A DNA stretch of 55,377 nt from Chloroflexaceae bacterium (GCA_012031225.1 JAAUTZ010000014.1:1-55377); one strand, 5' to 3'; numbered from the stretch's first letter, positions 1 through 8,355 are shown. Notes: generated from the sequence alone by a model not told the origin. A program made the numbers and translations.

Positions 1-692
1 CCCACACCCGTGCCGCCCGCTTCAGAGCCGCCACAGGATGTCCCCCCGCGCCAGAGCCGCCACAGGATGAGCCGCCACAGGATGCCCTAGGCGCACCCGC
101 CAATGGCTTGCCGCCCCTGCCGGAGGCTGGGCCCACGCTCGTATTTGATGGCAATGGCACGCTGGAGACGGGCTTGTTTACGCTGCCTGCGCCGGTCAGC
201 CGCCTGCAAATCCAGCACGATGGGCGGGAGCGGTTTATCGTGCGGCGGCTCACCCCGACTGACCCGATTGGGATTGGCTTGGTGGATCACGATGGGGTGT
301 ATAGCGGCAGTGTGCTGCAAGTGCGCCGCGACGATCCCGAACAGCAGGAGTATTTCTACACCGTAGAAGCCGATGGCAACTGGCGGCTCGTGCTGGAAGC
401 CGTGCCCGAAACCAGCCCGCCGGGTGATATTGTGGTGGGCAGTGGCGATTTTGTGAGCGATTTCTTTATCCCCGATCTCGAACGTGGGCGCGATTTCCTG
501 ATCCGCCACAACAAGGATGAGAGTGCCTTTCAGGTGTACATCCATTGCGCCAATGGCAAGGATGAGACGCTGGTGTTGCAAGCCGAAGGTGCCGTAGATA
601 CCGTCACCCCTATCGAACTTGGTGAGCCGCGTTGCCTGTGGGAAGTGTTTGCTGCGCCGGATGGTGAGTGGACATTGGAACGCCTGCCCTGA
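1..692 (+). CDS. C-terminal part of an extracellular beta-rich protein (5' end outside window)
   Basis: The reading frame is open from the window edge to the TGA at 690-692, so the start lies upstream. The visible part begins with a Pro-rich EPPQD repeat linker (25-83). About 190 residues of beta-rich sequence follow, apparently two similar units: one starts near LVFDGNGTLETG and the second near DIVVGSGDFVSDFF. This layout resembles extracellular modules that follow low-complexity linkers, but I recognise no named family. The first repeat copy (25-39) is in frame 1, while copies 54-83 and the rest are in frame 3. One extra C in the C6 run at 42-47 would join them. The protein could be a surface or secreted protein, and its function is unknown. 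Confidence 0.6.
   Translation, partial: HTRAARFRAATGCPPAPEPPQDEPPQDALGAPANGLPPLPEAGPTLVFDGNGTLETGLFTLPAPVSRLQIQHDGRERFIVRRLTPTDPIGIGLVDHDGVYSGSVLQVRRDDPEQQEYFYTVEADGNWRLVLEAVPETSPPGDIVVGSGDFVSDFFIPDLERGRDFLIRHNKDESAFQVYIHCANGKDETLVLQAEGAVDTVTPIELGEPRCLWEVFAAPDGEWTLERLP
25..83 (+). repeat. 15-bp repeats encoding EPPQD, with a frame slip between copies 1 and 2
   Basis: Three identical copies of GAGCCGCCACAGGAT lie at 25-39, 54-68 and 69-83. Copies 2 and 3 are adjacent and in the frame of the downstream protein. Copy 1 is 29 bases before copy 2, so it is out of frame by one base. The C6 run at 42-47 lies between them. Confidence 0.8.
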
Positions 693-761
693 TACCCCGT
701 TGCGGTTCCTCGTGGAGCCTATGGCTTCGGCTGATGTAGCCCACACGGTTCCCCAAAGCTG

Positions 762-770
762 TGGTATACT
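762..770 (+). promoter_or_regulatory. Extended -10 promoter for potABC
   Basis: TGG followed by TATACT (765-770) forms an extended -10 element. No good -35 box lies 16-18 bases upstream. It is the best candidate start for potABC, about 105 bases before the potA ATG. Confidence 0.4.
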
Positions 771-879
771 ATACGCCAATATCGGAAACCCACACCGTAT
801 CTTTCCTGTGGTAGCGCACCGTCCGCGCACCGGCAGCATACCCTTCCTGATCACCTACGATCATTTTGGCAGGAGTCCT

Positions 880-1998
880 ATGGCACGCACCATTGCGGTA
901 GAGCTTGCCAGCGTCACCAAACGCTTTGGCGACGTAACGGCAGTAGATAATACCTCATTGCAACTGTATGACGGCGAATTCTTCTCGCTGCTTGGGCCTA
1001 GTGGCTGTGGCAAAACCACCATTCTACGGATGCTAGCGGGGTTTGAGTATCCCACTAGTGGGAGTATCACGATCCACGGACGCGAGATGGGGCACACCCC
1101 ACCATACAAACGCCCCGTCAATACCGTGTTTCAATCCTATGCGCTGTTTCCGCACATGACGGTTGAGCAGAATGTGGCCTTCGGGCTAGAGATGAAAAAC
1201 GCGCCCAAAGCCGAAATTAAGACCCGCGTCGTGGAGGCGTTGGAGATGGTGCGCTTGGGCGAGTATGGCAACCGCAGGCCGCGTCAGCTCAGTGGCGGGC
1301 AGCAGCAGCGGGTGGCATTGGCGCGGGCCCTTGTCAATCAGCCCGAAGTGCTATTGCTCGATGAACCCCTCGCCGCGCTCGATGAGAAGCTCCGCAAGGA
1401 GATGCAGCTCGAATTGAAGGGCTTGCAAGAACGGCTTGGGATTACCTTCCTCTTTGTCACCCACGATCAAGAAGAAGCCCTCACCATGTCGGATCGGATT
1501 GGGGTTATGAATCGCGGGCATATCCTCCAAGTCGGCAACCCGATTGAGATTTACGAACGCCCAACCTCGCGCTTCGTTGCCGACTTCATCGGTGAAACCA
1601 ACTTCGTGAGCGGCACGGTGTGCGAGCTACACGGCAACATCGCGGCAATCAATACCGCCGCTGGCCAAACCCTGCGGGGCTTGGCGCAGCAGGGGGTGCA
1701 GGTCGGGCAGCCCGTGACAATCTCGATCCGCCCTGAAAAGGTTTTCTTGACCCCGATCAGCAACGGCACACCACCGACCCCGCCCTCCAAACACATGAAC
1801 GCCATGCCCGTGCAGGTCGAGCGGATCAACTACATTGGCAGTGATACGCGCATCATCGTGCGCCTCCACGATGGCAACACCTTCGACGTGTGGGAATCGA
1901 ATACCCGCAGCACGCTTGACCGCGACGAGTATTGGCAGCCGGGCGAAGCCGCACTGCTCTCTTGGCCTGAAGAAAATGCACTGGTGCTGACCGAGTAA
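880..1998 (+). CDS. potA: Spermidine/putrescine ABC transporter ATP-binding protein
   Basis: This is the 372-residue ATPase that powers polyamine import. The Walker A motif GPSGCGKT is at residues 39-46. The signature LSGGQQQR is near 137, Walker B LLLDEP near 160-165, and an H-loop THDQEE near 195. A C-terminal region of about 120 residues fits the TOBE domain of the PotA/MalK group. The start at 880 is chosen because AGGAG (871-875) precedes it and the ABC fold begins immediately after it; the frame is open further upstream. potB and potC follow at 17 and 36 bases. PotA rather than another importer ATPase is inferred from the PotB/PotC-type permeases next door and PotD at 10623-11777. Confidence 0.9.
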   Translation: MARTIAVELASVTKRFGDVTAVDNTSLQLYDGEFFSLLGPSGCGKTTILRMLAGFEYPTSGSITIHGREMGHTPPYKRPVNTVFQSYALFPHMTVEQNVAFGLEMKNAPKAEIKTRVVEALEMVRLGEYGNRRPRQLSGGQQQRVALARALVNQPEVLLLDEPLAALDEKLRKEMQLELKGLQERLGITFLFVTHDQEEALTMSDRIGVMNRGHILQVGNPIEIYERPTSRFVADFIGETNFVSGTVCELHGNIAAINTAAGQTLRGLAQQGVQVGQPVTISIRPEKVFLTPISNGTPPTPPSKHMNAMPVQVERINYIGSDTRIIVRLHDGNTFDVWESNTRSTLDRDEYWQPGEAALLSWPEENALVLTE

Positions 1999-2015
1999 CC
2001 CAAAGGAGCTGCCGT

Positions 2016-2894
2016 ATGGCGATCACACAACCGACCCTTACGCCCGAAGCCGCCGCACCGCGCCGCAATTGGCAACTGCCGGTGCTGCTTGGCCCGGCTG
2101 CGTTCTGGCTGTTCTGGTTCTTCCTTGTGCCGCTCGTGGTGATCCTGATCTACAGCTTCCTGACGCGCAGTGCAACGGGCGGCGTGGATTGGATCTTTAC
2201 CTTCGATAATTACGCCCGCCTGCTCAGTGATCCGATCTACGTCACGATCTTGTGGCGTTCGGTGTGGATTGGTGGGGTTGCCACGCTGATCTGCCTGCTG
2301 ATCGCCTATCCCCTCGCGCTGTTCATCATCTTGCAGCCCGCGCAGTGGCGGTCATTCTATATCTTCTTGGTGTTGATCCCGTTCTGGACAAACATGCTCG
2401 TGCGGACATATGCATGGATGACCATCCTCAATAATAATGGCTTGATCAACTCGTTCGTGACCGGCTTGGGTGGCCCCCGCCTGACCTTGATCAATACCGA
2501 AGGAGCGGTGCTGCTGGGGCTAGTGTATGGGCAATTGCCGTTTATGGTGTTGCCGCTCTATGCCGCAATGGATCGGTTTGATTTCCGGATGATGGAAGCG
2601 GCAAGCGATCTGGGGGCAAACAAGTGGCGGGCATTCCTGCGCGTGATGCTGCCCATGACTGCACCCGGAATCGCGGCTGGCTCGGTGCTCGTCTTTATTC
2701 TCTCGGCGGGCAACTATATCATCCCCGCGCTGCTCGGTGGCAACAAAGTGACGATGATTGGCAACCAGCTTGAGCTATGGTTTCGCACCGCGCAGAATCA
2801 GCCGCTCGGCTCGGCGGCGGCGGTGCTGTTGATGATTATGATGGTGGGCGGCGTGATTATCTATTTCCGCACGACCACCGAAGATGATCGCTAG
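2016..2894 (+). CDS. potB: Spermidine/putrescine ABC transporter permease (PotB type)
   Basis: This is a 292-residue inner-membrane permease with about six hydrophobic segments, the first at about residues 25-50. The EAA loop is visible as MEAASDLGANKWRAFLRVML near residues 195-215, the contact site for the PotA ATPase. Length and order (potA, potB, potC) match polyamine importers. AAAGGAG lies 8 bases before the ATG. It is co-directional with potA and surely in the same transcript. Confidence 0.9.
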   Translation: MAITQPTLTPEAAAPRRNWQLPVLLGPAAFWLFWFFLVPLVVILIYSFLTRSATGGVDWIFTFDNYARLLSDPIYVTILWRSVWIGGVATLICLLIAYPLALFIILQPAQWRSFYIFLVLIPFWTNMLVRTYAWMTILNNNGLINSFVTGLGGPRLTLINTEGAVLLGLVYGQLPFMVLPLYAAMDRFDFRMMEAASDLGANKWRAFLRVMLPMTAPGIAAGSVLVFILSAGNYIIPALLGGNKVTMIGNQLELWFRTAQNQPLGSAAAVLLMIMMVGGVIIYFRTTTEDDR

Positions 2895-2930
2895 CGTGGC
2901 ATATCTTTGCTGTAATCAGAGGAATCGCTA

Positions 2931-3797
2931 ATGGCTGAAGAAACCCTTGTCCGTCCGCTCCCGCAAGCCGCCGCCCGCCCCGCCCAGCGCAATCGTTGGG
3001 GCGAGCGTGCGCTCCAGATCAACGCCTTCTTTGCCTACTTCTTTCTCTATGCCCCGATTGCTATTCTGGTGATCTTCTCATTTAGCAATTCGAGCTTCGC
3101 GGGGGTGTGGGGTGGCTTCACCTTCGATTGGTACATCCGCCTCTTCCAGAATGCACGCTTGATGGAAGCCCTCCGCAACAGCGTCTATGTGGCGCTGATC
3201 TCAACCACACTGGCAACCATGATTGGCACATTGGTAGCATTGGGCATGGAACGTTTCCGCTTCAAGGGGCGCACGTCGTTGGATGCGGTGCTGTACTTGC
3301 CGATTGTGATTCCCGATATTGTGATGGCGGTGATGTTGCTGCTGTTCTTCTCTACGGCACTCCAGCTCATCAATGGCATGTTTGGCACGGCAATGCGGAT
3401 GAACTTGACCACCGTGATTATTGCCCACGTTGCCTTCAATATCTCGTTTGTGGCGGTGGTGGTGCGGGCCAGCCTCAAGAGCTTTGATTGGCGGATGGAA
3501 GAAGCCGCCCAAGATTTGGGCGCGAATGAATGGGCGACGTTCCGGCGGATCACCTTGCCGCTCATCTTGCCCGGCATTGTGGGCGGGGCGTTGCTGGGCT
3601 TCACGCTCTCGCTCGATGATTATGTGATCGCGGCGTTTACCACCGGGCCCGGCTTCTCGACGTTGCCTATCGAGGTGTTTAGCCGCGTGCGGCGCAGCAT
3701 TACGCCGGAGATCAATGCGATCTCGACGATTATGCTGCTCGCTTCGGTGCTGCTGGTGGTTGCGTCGCAGATCTTCCAGAGCCGCCAGCACCGCTAG
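2931..3797 (+). CDS. potC: Spermidine/putrescine ABC transporter permease (PotC type)
   Basis: This is the second permease of the importer, 288 residues. Hydrophobic segment 1 is at about 30-55. The EAA loop MEEAAQDLGANEWATFRRIT is near 190-210, followed by the last two membrane segments; the PotC-type stretch LDDYVIAAFTTGPG is near 230-245. AGAGGA precedes the ATG. The gene ends 12 bases before the convergent GAF/PAS gene, leaving almost no room for a terminator. The periplasmic binding protein is not in this operon; potD is 7 kb away. Confidence 0.9.
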   Translation: MAEETLVRPLPQAAARPAQRNRWGERALQINAFFAYFFLYAPIAILVIFSFSNSSFAGVWGGFTFDWYIRLFQNARLMEALRNSVYVALISTTLATMIGTLVALGMERFRFKGRTSLDAVLYLPIVIPDIVMAVMLLLFFSTALQLINGMFGTAMRMNLTTVIIAHVAFNISFVAVVVRASLKSFDWRMEEAAQDLGANEWATFRRITLPLILPGIVGGALLGFTLSLDDYVIAAFTTGPGFSTLPIEVFSRVRRSITPEINAISTIMLLASVLLVVASQIFQSRQHR

Positions 3798-3809
3798 CAG
3801 GCGATTGGC

Positions 3810-5333
3810 CTAGCCCATCAGCTCCCAATATTCGAGATACTGCACTGGCTCGTCGGCGGCATCCAGCACTGGATCACGCTTGACAAGATACCAGCCCTGC
3901 TCACCCTGTGCATCCACGCACTTGACGGCGTACATCTGGCGGCCCTGCGGCGCATTGGGGCTATGATCGGGGTGCGAGGTGAGGTGCAAGCCGCGCTGCT
4001 CCAACTCCTGCCAAATGGCATCGTAGGCACGCCCGACGACCTCACGCGGGTGCAAGCCAAGAATGGTGCGGCTAAAGCTGACATTAACTTCCAGCACCAC
4101 CTCATCTGCATCCAACAAAAGTACCCCATCGCTGAGAGCATCCAGCATTGTGCGTAATGTCATGGTCTCGGCCTTGAGCTGGCGGAGGGGTTCATCGGCG
4201 GCAAGGTGTGGGCTAGCAGGCTCGGCAGGGGCAGGGATCGCTAGCGGAGCTGGGGGGGTGAGTGCGAACTGGGCACATGCCGCCGCCACCAGATTGGCAA
4301 ATACCGTCAGCAAAGCCCACGTTCCAGCCGAGAAAGCAAGGCTCTCTGGCGCATCACCAAGCAGTATCAATACGCCGACGTTGCGCCCCGCATATTGCAA
4401 TGGCACGGCAAGGCAGGGCAGATCCATCGGCTCGGCGAGATGGGTCTGCTGGCTCTGGCTGGTCTGCCAGACGGTCGCAGCAAGTGCGCTGATCTCCTGC
4501 TGGAACAGCTCGTGGGTGTAGAGCCGCCCCGTAGGAGCCTGCGCCAGTTCGAGCTTGCCTGCGCCCTGTTCCACAAACAGCAGGGTGCGCTGAATAGGGA
4601 AGAGCTGGGTGCTGCGCTCGTGGATCATCTTGGCCAGATCAGGGAGCGTGTGCAGGGTGGCATTGTATTGGCTGGTGAGCAGCAGGGCCTGTAGTTGCTC
4701 ACGCCGTTCGTGGTAGCTCTGCTGGAGTTGCAGGTGGGCCAGCGATACGGCAAGCTGGGCTGCGATACTCTGGAGCAGGAGTGCGTCTTCAATCGGGAAG
4801 GCCCGTGTCTCGTAGGCGTGCATAATGAGTACGCCGAGTGCGCTGCCGTTGTGGGCCAGCGGCAAAACCAGCGCACTGCCTTGCATTGGGAGCAGGGGCT
4901 GTTGTTGCCAGCGCAGGTCGCGGCTCACATCATTGATGACGGCACTCTCGCCGTGCTTGCAGATGGACGCAATCGCTGGGTGGGTATACAGCTCGTGGCT
5001 GATGACGGCATCCAGCCCGGCTTCTGCCTCATCCACGTAGCTATAGCCGCTATGCAACGCCGTGTGTTGATCGCGCACAATGAACCAGCAGTTCATGGGG
5101 TAGGCTTTGGCAATCAGCTGGATGCTGCGCTGGGCGAGCTGCGCTTGATCATGCACCCGGCTCACTACATTGCCAAGCCAGATCAGCAGCGCGCTGCGTT
5201 GCTTCTGGCGGGCGAGGCTGTTGCGGAGCCGGTCAAGTTCAGTGGTCTCATCGGTATCATCATGTATAGTGATGGGGCTACTCGCCAGTTTCACATTGTT
5301 CCCATTGCGATGGGACGGTACTACTTTGTGCAT
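3810..5333 (-). CDS. GAF-GAF-PAS sensor protein without output domain
   Basis: This is a soluble signalling protein of 507 residues. A short coiled segment (about 33-50) is followed by a GAF domain (about 50-205), a helical linker, a second GAF domain (about 220-365), an Ala/Pro-rich linker and a C-terminal PAS domain (about 395-500, LDALSDGVLLLDADEVVLEVN). No kinase, cyclase, EAL or HTH domain follows, so it probably passes its signal through partners. The start has AAGGA about 9 bases upstream. A G7 run on the + strand at 4252-4258 encodes Pro-Pro in the linker; slippage there would cut off the PAS domain. The ligand is unknown. Confidence 0.75.
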   Translation of the reverse strand: MHKVVPSHRNGNNVKLASSPITIHDDTDETTELDRLRNSLARQKQRSALLIWLGNVVSRVHDQAQLAQRSIQLIAKAYPMNCWFIVRDQHTALHSGYSYVDEAEAGLDAVISHELYTHPAIASICKHGESAVINDVSRDLRWQQQPLLPMQGSALVLPLAHNGSALGVLIMHAYETRAFPIEDALLLQSIAAQLAVSLAHLQLQQSYHERREQLQALLLTSQYNATLHTLPDLAKMIHERSTQLFPIQRTLLFVEQGAGKLELAQAPTGRLYTHELFQQEISALAATVWQTSQSQQTHLAEPMDLPCLAVPLQYAGRNVGVLILLGDAPESLAFSAGTWALLTVFANLVAAACAQFALTPPAPLAIPAPAEPASPHLAADEPLRQLKAETMTLRTMLDALSDGVLLLDADEVVLEVNVSFSRTILGLHPREVVGRAYDAIWQELEQRGLHLTSHPDHSPNAPQGRQMYAVKCVDAQGEQGWYLVKRDPVLDAADEPVQYLEYWELMG

Positions 5334-5682
5334 TGCGCTCTTCCTTCTCCGTGAGGATCACATGGATCATAGCCCACAGCCGATTGATTGGTTGATTGGT
5401 GAGGATAGTTTTTATTACGTACAGATTGTAACATAAAAAATTGGCATTAGGTCAAGATCTCTTCAGGTAATAGTCAATTTTCTCTCCAGAAATCTTGACT
5501 GTTGTACACTGCGGTGGCCCACTGAATAGAGCGTATTCAACGTGACCTGTGAAATTTTATACCCACGAATGCGATTTTACTATTTGTATATATCTTATTC
5601 GATACACCTGCCGAACAGCCGGTGATGACGTTAGCCGGTAAAGTTATCAAACCTTTTCTTATGGGAAGAAATTCTTTCTGGC
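5334..5682. other. AT-rich intergenic region between divergent signalling genes
   Basis: About 350 bases without a convincing gene and markedly richer in A/T than its surroundings. The GAF/PAS gene starts at its left end, transcribed leftwards. A possible weak minus-strand promoter is TTACAA (5426-5431, reverse strand) and TATCCT (5402-5407), spacer 18. The inverted repeat TGAATA-GAGCG-TATTCA lies at 5523-5539. The region passes into the structured element at 5683-5802. Confidence 0.5.
5523..5539. promoter_or_regulatory. Operator-like inverted repeat
   Basis: TGAATA and TATTCA are perfect 6-base arms around a 5-base centre, 17 bases overall, in the AT-rich divergent region. The size and spacing suit a dimeric HTH protein. 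No binding protein can be named. Confidence 0.3.
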
Positions 5683-5802
5683 AAGTAGCCCTTTTCCTGT
5701 TTGCAAAATGGTAGGAGGCGTGTACAATGATCATGGAAGCCTAAGGCAGTGCCTAGATGCACCCGCAACAAGGGTTGTTGACGGAGTGGGGCTACTTTTT
5801 TT
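5683..5802 (+). ncRNA. Candidate structured RNA closed by a 9-bp helix and ending in T7
   Basis: AAGTAGCCC (5683-5691) is the exact reverse complement of GGGCTACTT (5789-5797), and the second arm runs into seven Ts (5796-5802). Between them several shorter helices can be drawn by eye, for example CTA(A)GGC with GCCTAG and CAAC with GTTG. The layout, a closed multi-helix domain with the 3' helix leading into a U-tract, is that of a small RNA or a leader attenuator. It ends 44 bases before the roadblock gene at 5847. It matches no SRP, 6S, cobalamin, TPP, SAM or c-di-GMP consensus that I know. Confidence 0.35.
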
Positions 5803-5846
5803 GAGGCATATTGCTTGCACGCAGAGCGCGTGGAAAGGGTATGGTC

Positions 5847-6218
5847 ATGTCAACTCGACAAGAACTTATTTCGTCGGTACTGGAAACCTTTACCAACAAT
5901 ACCGGCAACGATGTCGCAGGCGTTGCGGCGGTTGGTATGGATGGGATTGTGTTGGTCTCGAAGATGTCATCGGATACCAATGCTGACAAAGTTGGAGCGA
6001 TGGCGGCAACCATGATGGGTGTGACCCGCCGTGTCACCGGTCAATTGCAGATTGGAACCCCCGAAGAAACGATTATTAAATCTGATGGTGGGCTGTTTAT
6101 GGTGCTGCCTGCGGGTGAGCAAAGCCTGCTTGCAATCAACTTGCGGCAGGGTGCGAATCTAGGCTTGGTGCGGATTGAAGCGCGTGAGGCAGCCCGTGAA
6201 GTAGGGCGGTTGATCTAG
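5847..6218 (+). CDS. Roadblock/LC7 domain protein (MglB-like)
   Basis: This is a 123-residue single-domain roadblock/LC7 protein; the whole length fits the fold, with GVAAVGMDGIVLVSKM near 25-40 and LLAINLRQGANLGLVRIEAR near 92-111. Family members bind Ras-like GTPases and act as activating or recruiting partners, as MglB does for MglA and CvnB in actinobacterial conservons. The start at 5847 is chosen because GGAAAGGG (5832-5839) is 7 bases upstream; an in-frame ATG at 5841 is too close to it. The GTPase at 7089-7682 is the obvious partner. Confidence 0.85.
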   Translation: MSTRQELISSVLETFTNNTGNDVAGVAAVGMDGIVLVSKMSSDTNADKVGAMAATMMGVTRRVTGQLQIGTPEETIIKSDGGLFMVLPAGEQSLLAINLRQGANLGLVRIEAREAAREVGRLI

Positions 6219-6363
6219 GCTGCGCGTAGCCGATCATGCGGTAGGCGCGCCAAAACACAGTGGATATGCGGTGAGCAATGGTGCTCAGCCGACAGTCAGG
6301 AGCTGCTCACTGCACACCGGATGGCGATGTTGATACACCTGTGAATAGGCTGAGGTACGAACT

Positions 6364-7068
6364 ATGGCACTCGAAGGTTCCCTTGAGGATATGTCCCTAA
6401 GTGATCTGTTTCAGGTCTTTCGGATGGGGCCGAAAACGGGCGTATTACTGCTCTACAATCGCCACGAGCGCGGCGTGATCTACGTCAATCAAGGCTTGCT
6501 GGTAGATGCGTTTGTCGTCTCAGGGCCTGAGCGCAAGGTGGTTGCCTCGAAGGATGAAGCCGTGCTGTATATGCTGGATTGGACGACAGCGGGCTTCATT
6601 TTCCGCCACGACCCATCGGTGGTGGGGCGGGCGGTGCAGATCAAACACGATGCCGAGTGGCTGGTGCTGGAGAATATGCGCCGCCACACCAGCCCCCAAA
6701 CAGCTGTGCCGTATCGCAAAGTCACGCTGGATACACGGCTCCAGCTCTCGCCCATTCCGAGCAACACCGAAAGCCAAGTGAGCTTGGGTGTGGATCAGTG
6801 GCGTATCCTCAGCCACGCGGCCAATCATCAGACGGTGCGCGAGATCTGCGCTGAAACGACTATGCCTGAAGATAAAGCGATACGGATTGTCGCTGAGTTG
6901 TTAGCCATTGGCTTGATTGATGTCAGTTCGGCGATTGCGCCTCCCACTAAAGCAACGGCAACGTCCAATAGCCGCCCCGACCCGAGTCATCCTGATGCCC
7001 GCCAGAGTGCGCCGCCAGTAGGGCGTTCCCTGCTCTCCGCAATCCTGCGCCGCGTCAGCGAACTGTAA
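6364..7068 (+). CDS. DUF4388 (PatA N-terminal-like) domain protein
   Basis: This is a soluble protein of 234 residues. The N-terminal ~110 residues match DUF4388: LEGSLEDMSLSDLFQVFRMG at the start, then KTGVLLLYN and GVIYVNQGLLVDAF. The middle (about 145-195) looks like a small helical/winged domain, with VDQWRILSHAANHQTVREIC. The C-terminus is low-complexity. DUF4388 proteins are common beside two-component and GTPase systems; their biochemical role is not established. It lies 145 bases after the roadblock gene and 20 bases before the GTPase gene. Confidence 0.75.
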   Translation: MALEGSLEDMSLSDLFQVFRMGPKTGVLLLYNRHERGVIYVNQGLLVDAFVVSGPERKVVASKDEAVLYMLDWTTAGFIFRHDPSVVGRAVQIKHDAEWLVLENMRRHTSPQTAVPYRKVTLDTRLQLSPIPSNTESQVSLGVDQWRILSHAANHQTVREICAETTMPEDKAIRIVAELLAIGLIDVSSAIAPPTKATATSNSRPDPSHPDARQSAPPVGRSLLSAILRRVSEL

Positions 7069-7088
7069 GCATTGAGGAGCAACAGCCG

Positions 7089-7682
7089 GTGAAACACATG
7101 CTTAAGATTGTGGTGACGGGGAGCTTTGCCGCAGGCAAAACCCAATTCATCCGCTCAATCAGCGACATTGACGTAGTAGACACGGATTTCAAGACCACAA
7201 CTAATGAAGAACGTGGCCTCAAAAGCGAAACAACTGTTGCGCTCGATTTCGGCACGATTGTGATTACCCCTAGCCTCAAGCTCTACTTGTTTGGCACACC
7301 CGGTCAGGTGCGCTTCGATTATATGTGGGAAGAGTTGGCGACCGGCTGCATTGGCTATGTGGTCTTGGTAGATAGCTGCCGTCCGGCATATTTTGCCGAA
7401 ACCCAACACTTGATGCACCGCTTTACCGAGATCACCCCCGCTCCATTCGTGGTGGCGGCAAACAAGCAGGATGATCCGGCGGCCCTGCCCCCGATGTACG
7501 TGCGCCGCCGTTTGGGGATCCCCGCCGAGATTCCCGTCCTGCCGTGTGTCGCATCCGAGCGGAGTAGCGTCAAGTTGGTGCTGATTAGCCTGCTCAAGCA
7601 TATAACATCCTATGGCGCGACGAGCGATGCTGAGGATAACGTTGTTGATGATGCCCCCAGTTCCCACGCTTCATCTGCCTAG
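7089..7682 (+). CDS. Small Ras-like GTPase (MglA/CvnD-like)
   Basis: This is a 197-residue GTP-binding protein. The P-loop GSFAAGKT is at residues 11-18, the G3 region reads FGTPGQ (69-73; the canonical DxxG Asp is replaced), and G4 is NKQD (125-128). A Ser/Asp-rich tail follows residue 175. The FGTPGQ variant is typical of the small GTPases paired with roadblock proteins in actinobacterial conservons. The GTG at 7089 is chosen because GAGGAG (7074-7079) is 9 bases upstream; ATG 7098 is too far. Likely regulated by the roadblock protein at 5847, by analogy with MglA/MglB. Confidence 0.85.
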   Translation: MKHMLKIVVTGSFAAGKTQFIRSISDIDVVDTDFKTTTNEERGLKSETTVALDFGTIVITPSLKLYLFGTPGQVRFDYMWEELATGCIGYVVLVDSCRPAYFAETQHLMHRFTEITPAPFVVAANKQDDPAALPPMYVRRRLGIPAEIPVLPCVASERSSVKLVLISLLKHITSYGATSDAEDNVVDDAPSSHASSA

Positions 7683-7813
7683 CGTGCGTGAGCCTCCGTA
7701 GCGGGGCTAGTGCATTGGGCAAGCCTGCCTGTGCCCGCGCATCGCTCCTCCCCCCTCCCTCCCTTTTGCCTGTGCCACGTCTGCTTTCTTCAGCATCCGG
7801 TCAGAGATTTGGT

Positions 7814-7843
7814 TTGATCTTGACCGTGATTACGTTCTATAAT
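7814..7843 (+). promoter_or_regulatory. Promoter for the coiled-coil membrane protein
   Basis: TTGATC (7814-7819), an 18-base spacer and a perfect TATAAT (7838-7843). The start would be near 7850, with a leader of about 20 bases to ATG 7870. Confidence 0.6.
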
Positions 7844-7869
7844 GTAGGAAGTAAGAAAAGGAGCATGCT

Positions 7870-8355
7870 ATGTTAGGCTTGTTTGTGGCACTGGGCATTG
7901 CGATCCTCACGCTATTGGCGATTCTGTTGTGGTTTCTGCCCTACTTGTTGCAGCAGCAAGCCCAACAGCAAGCCCGTGAAGCAACCCATCTGCGGGCCTT
8001 GATTGCCGAGATCATGCATGAACAGGAAGCGTCTACGGTGCGCCACATGCAGCTCGGTGCATCGGTGGCGTACCTGCAAGATCAGCTTGATCAATTGAAT
8101 ACACGCATCCCAGAGCCGCAGCGCGTCACGGCACGCATGCCCGTCGGCTTACTGGAGACAGCCGCCCTAGAGCGCATTGAACACCGCTTAAGCAGCTTGC
8201 AGCACCAAGTCGCGCAGCAGCAGCATGTCTACCACAGCCATGCCCGCAGCGATACCGAAGCGTGGCTCTACCTGCTTGATCTGTTGGTGGCGATGCAGAC
8301 CCAGATCAAGACGCTGTCCGAACAGCTTCCGCCGCATACGGCAAATCAACGCTGA
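7870..8355 (+). CDS. Membrane-anchored coiled-coil protein, unknown function
   Basis: 161 residues. A single hydrophobic helix at about 3-28 is followed at once by a Gln/Ala-rich helical region (QQQAQQQAREATHLRALIAE), then further heptad-like stretches at about 55-78 and 95-118. No catalytic motif is visible. A good AAGGAG lies 6-8 bases before the ATG, and the gene has its own promoter (7814-7843). The layout is that of a scaffold or sensor-adaptor protein anchored in the membrane by its N-terminus. Any link to the GTPase module upstream is by position only. Confidence 0.65.
   Translation: MLGLFVALGIAILTLLAILLWFLPYLLQQQAQQQAREATHLRALIAEIMHEQEASTVRHMQLGASVAYLQDQLDQLNTRIPEPQRVTARMPVGLLETAALERIEHRLSSLQHQVAQQQHVYHSHARSDTEAWLYLLDLLVAMQTQIKTLSEQLPPHTANQR

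Noticed and set aside
5626-5660. GCCGGTGATGACGTTAGCCGGTAAAG looked like part of a c-di-GMP (GEMM) or other riboswitch
   Set aside because: The conserved GEMM core and tetraloop receptor are absent, and the match is limited to a few bases.
5537-5734. 65-codon open frame on the minus strand in the AT-rich gap
   Set aside because: No ribosome site, unusual composition, and it overlaps the structured element; more likely chance.
5700-5760. GGAAGCCTAAGGCAG resembles part of the SRP RNA tip
   Set aside because: The invariant GGAAG/AGCAGC internal loop is not present in the right order or spacing.
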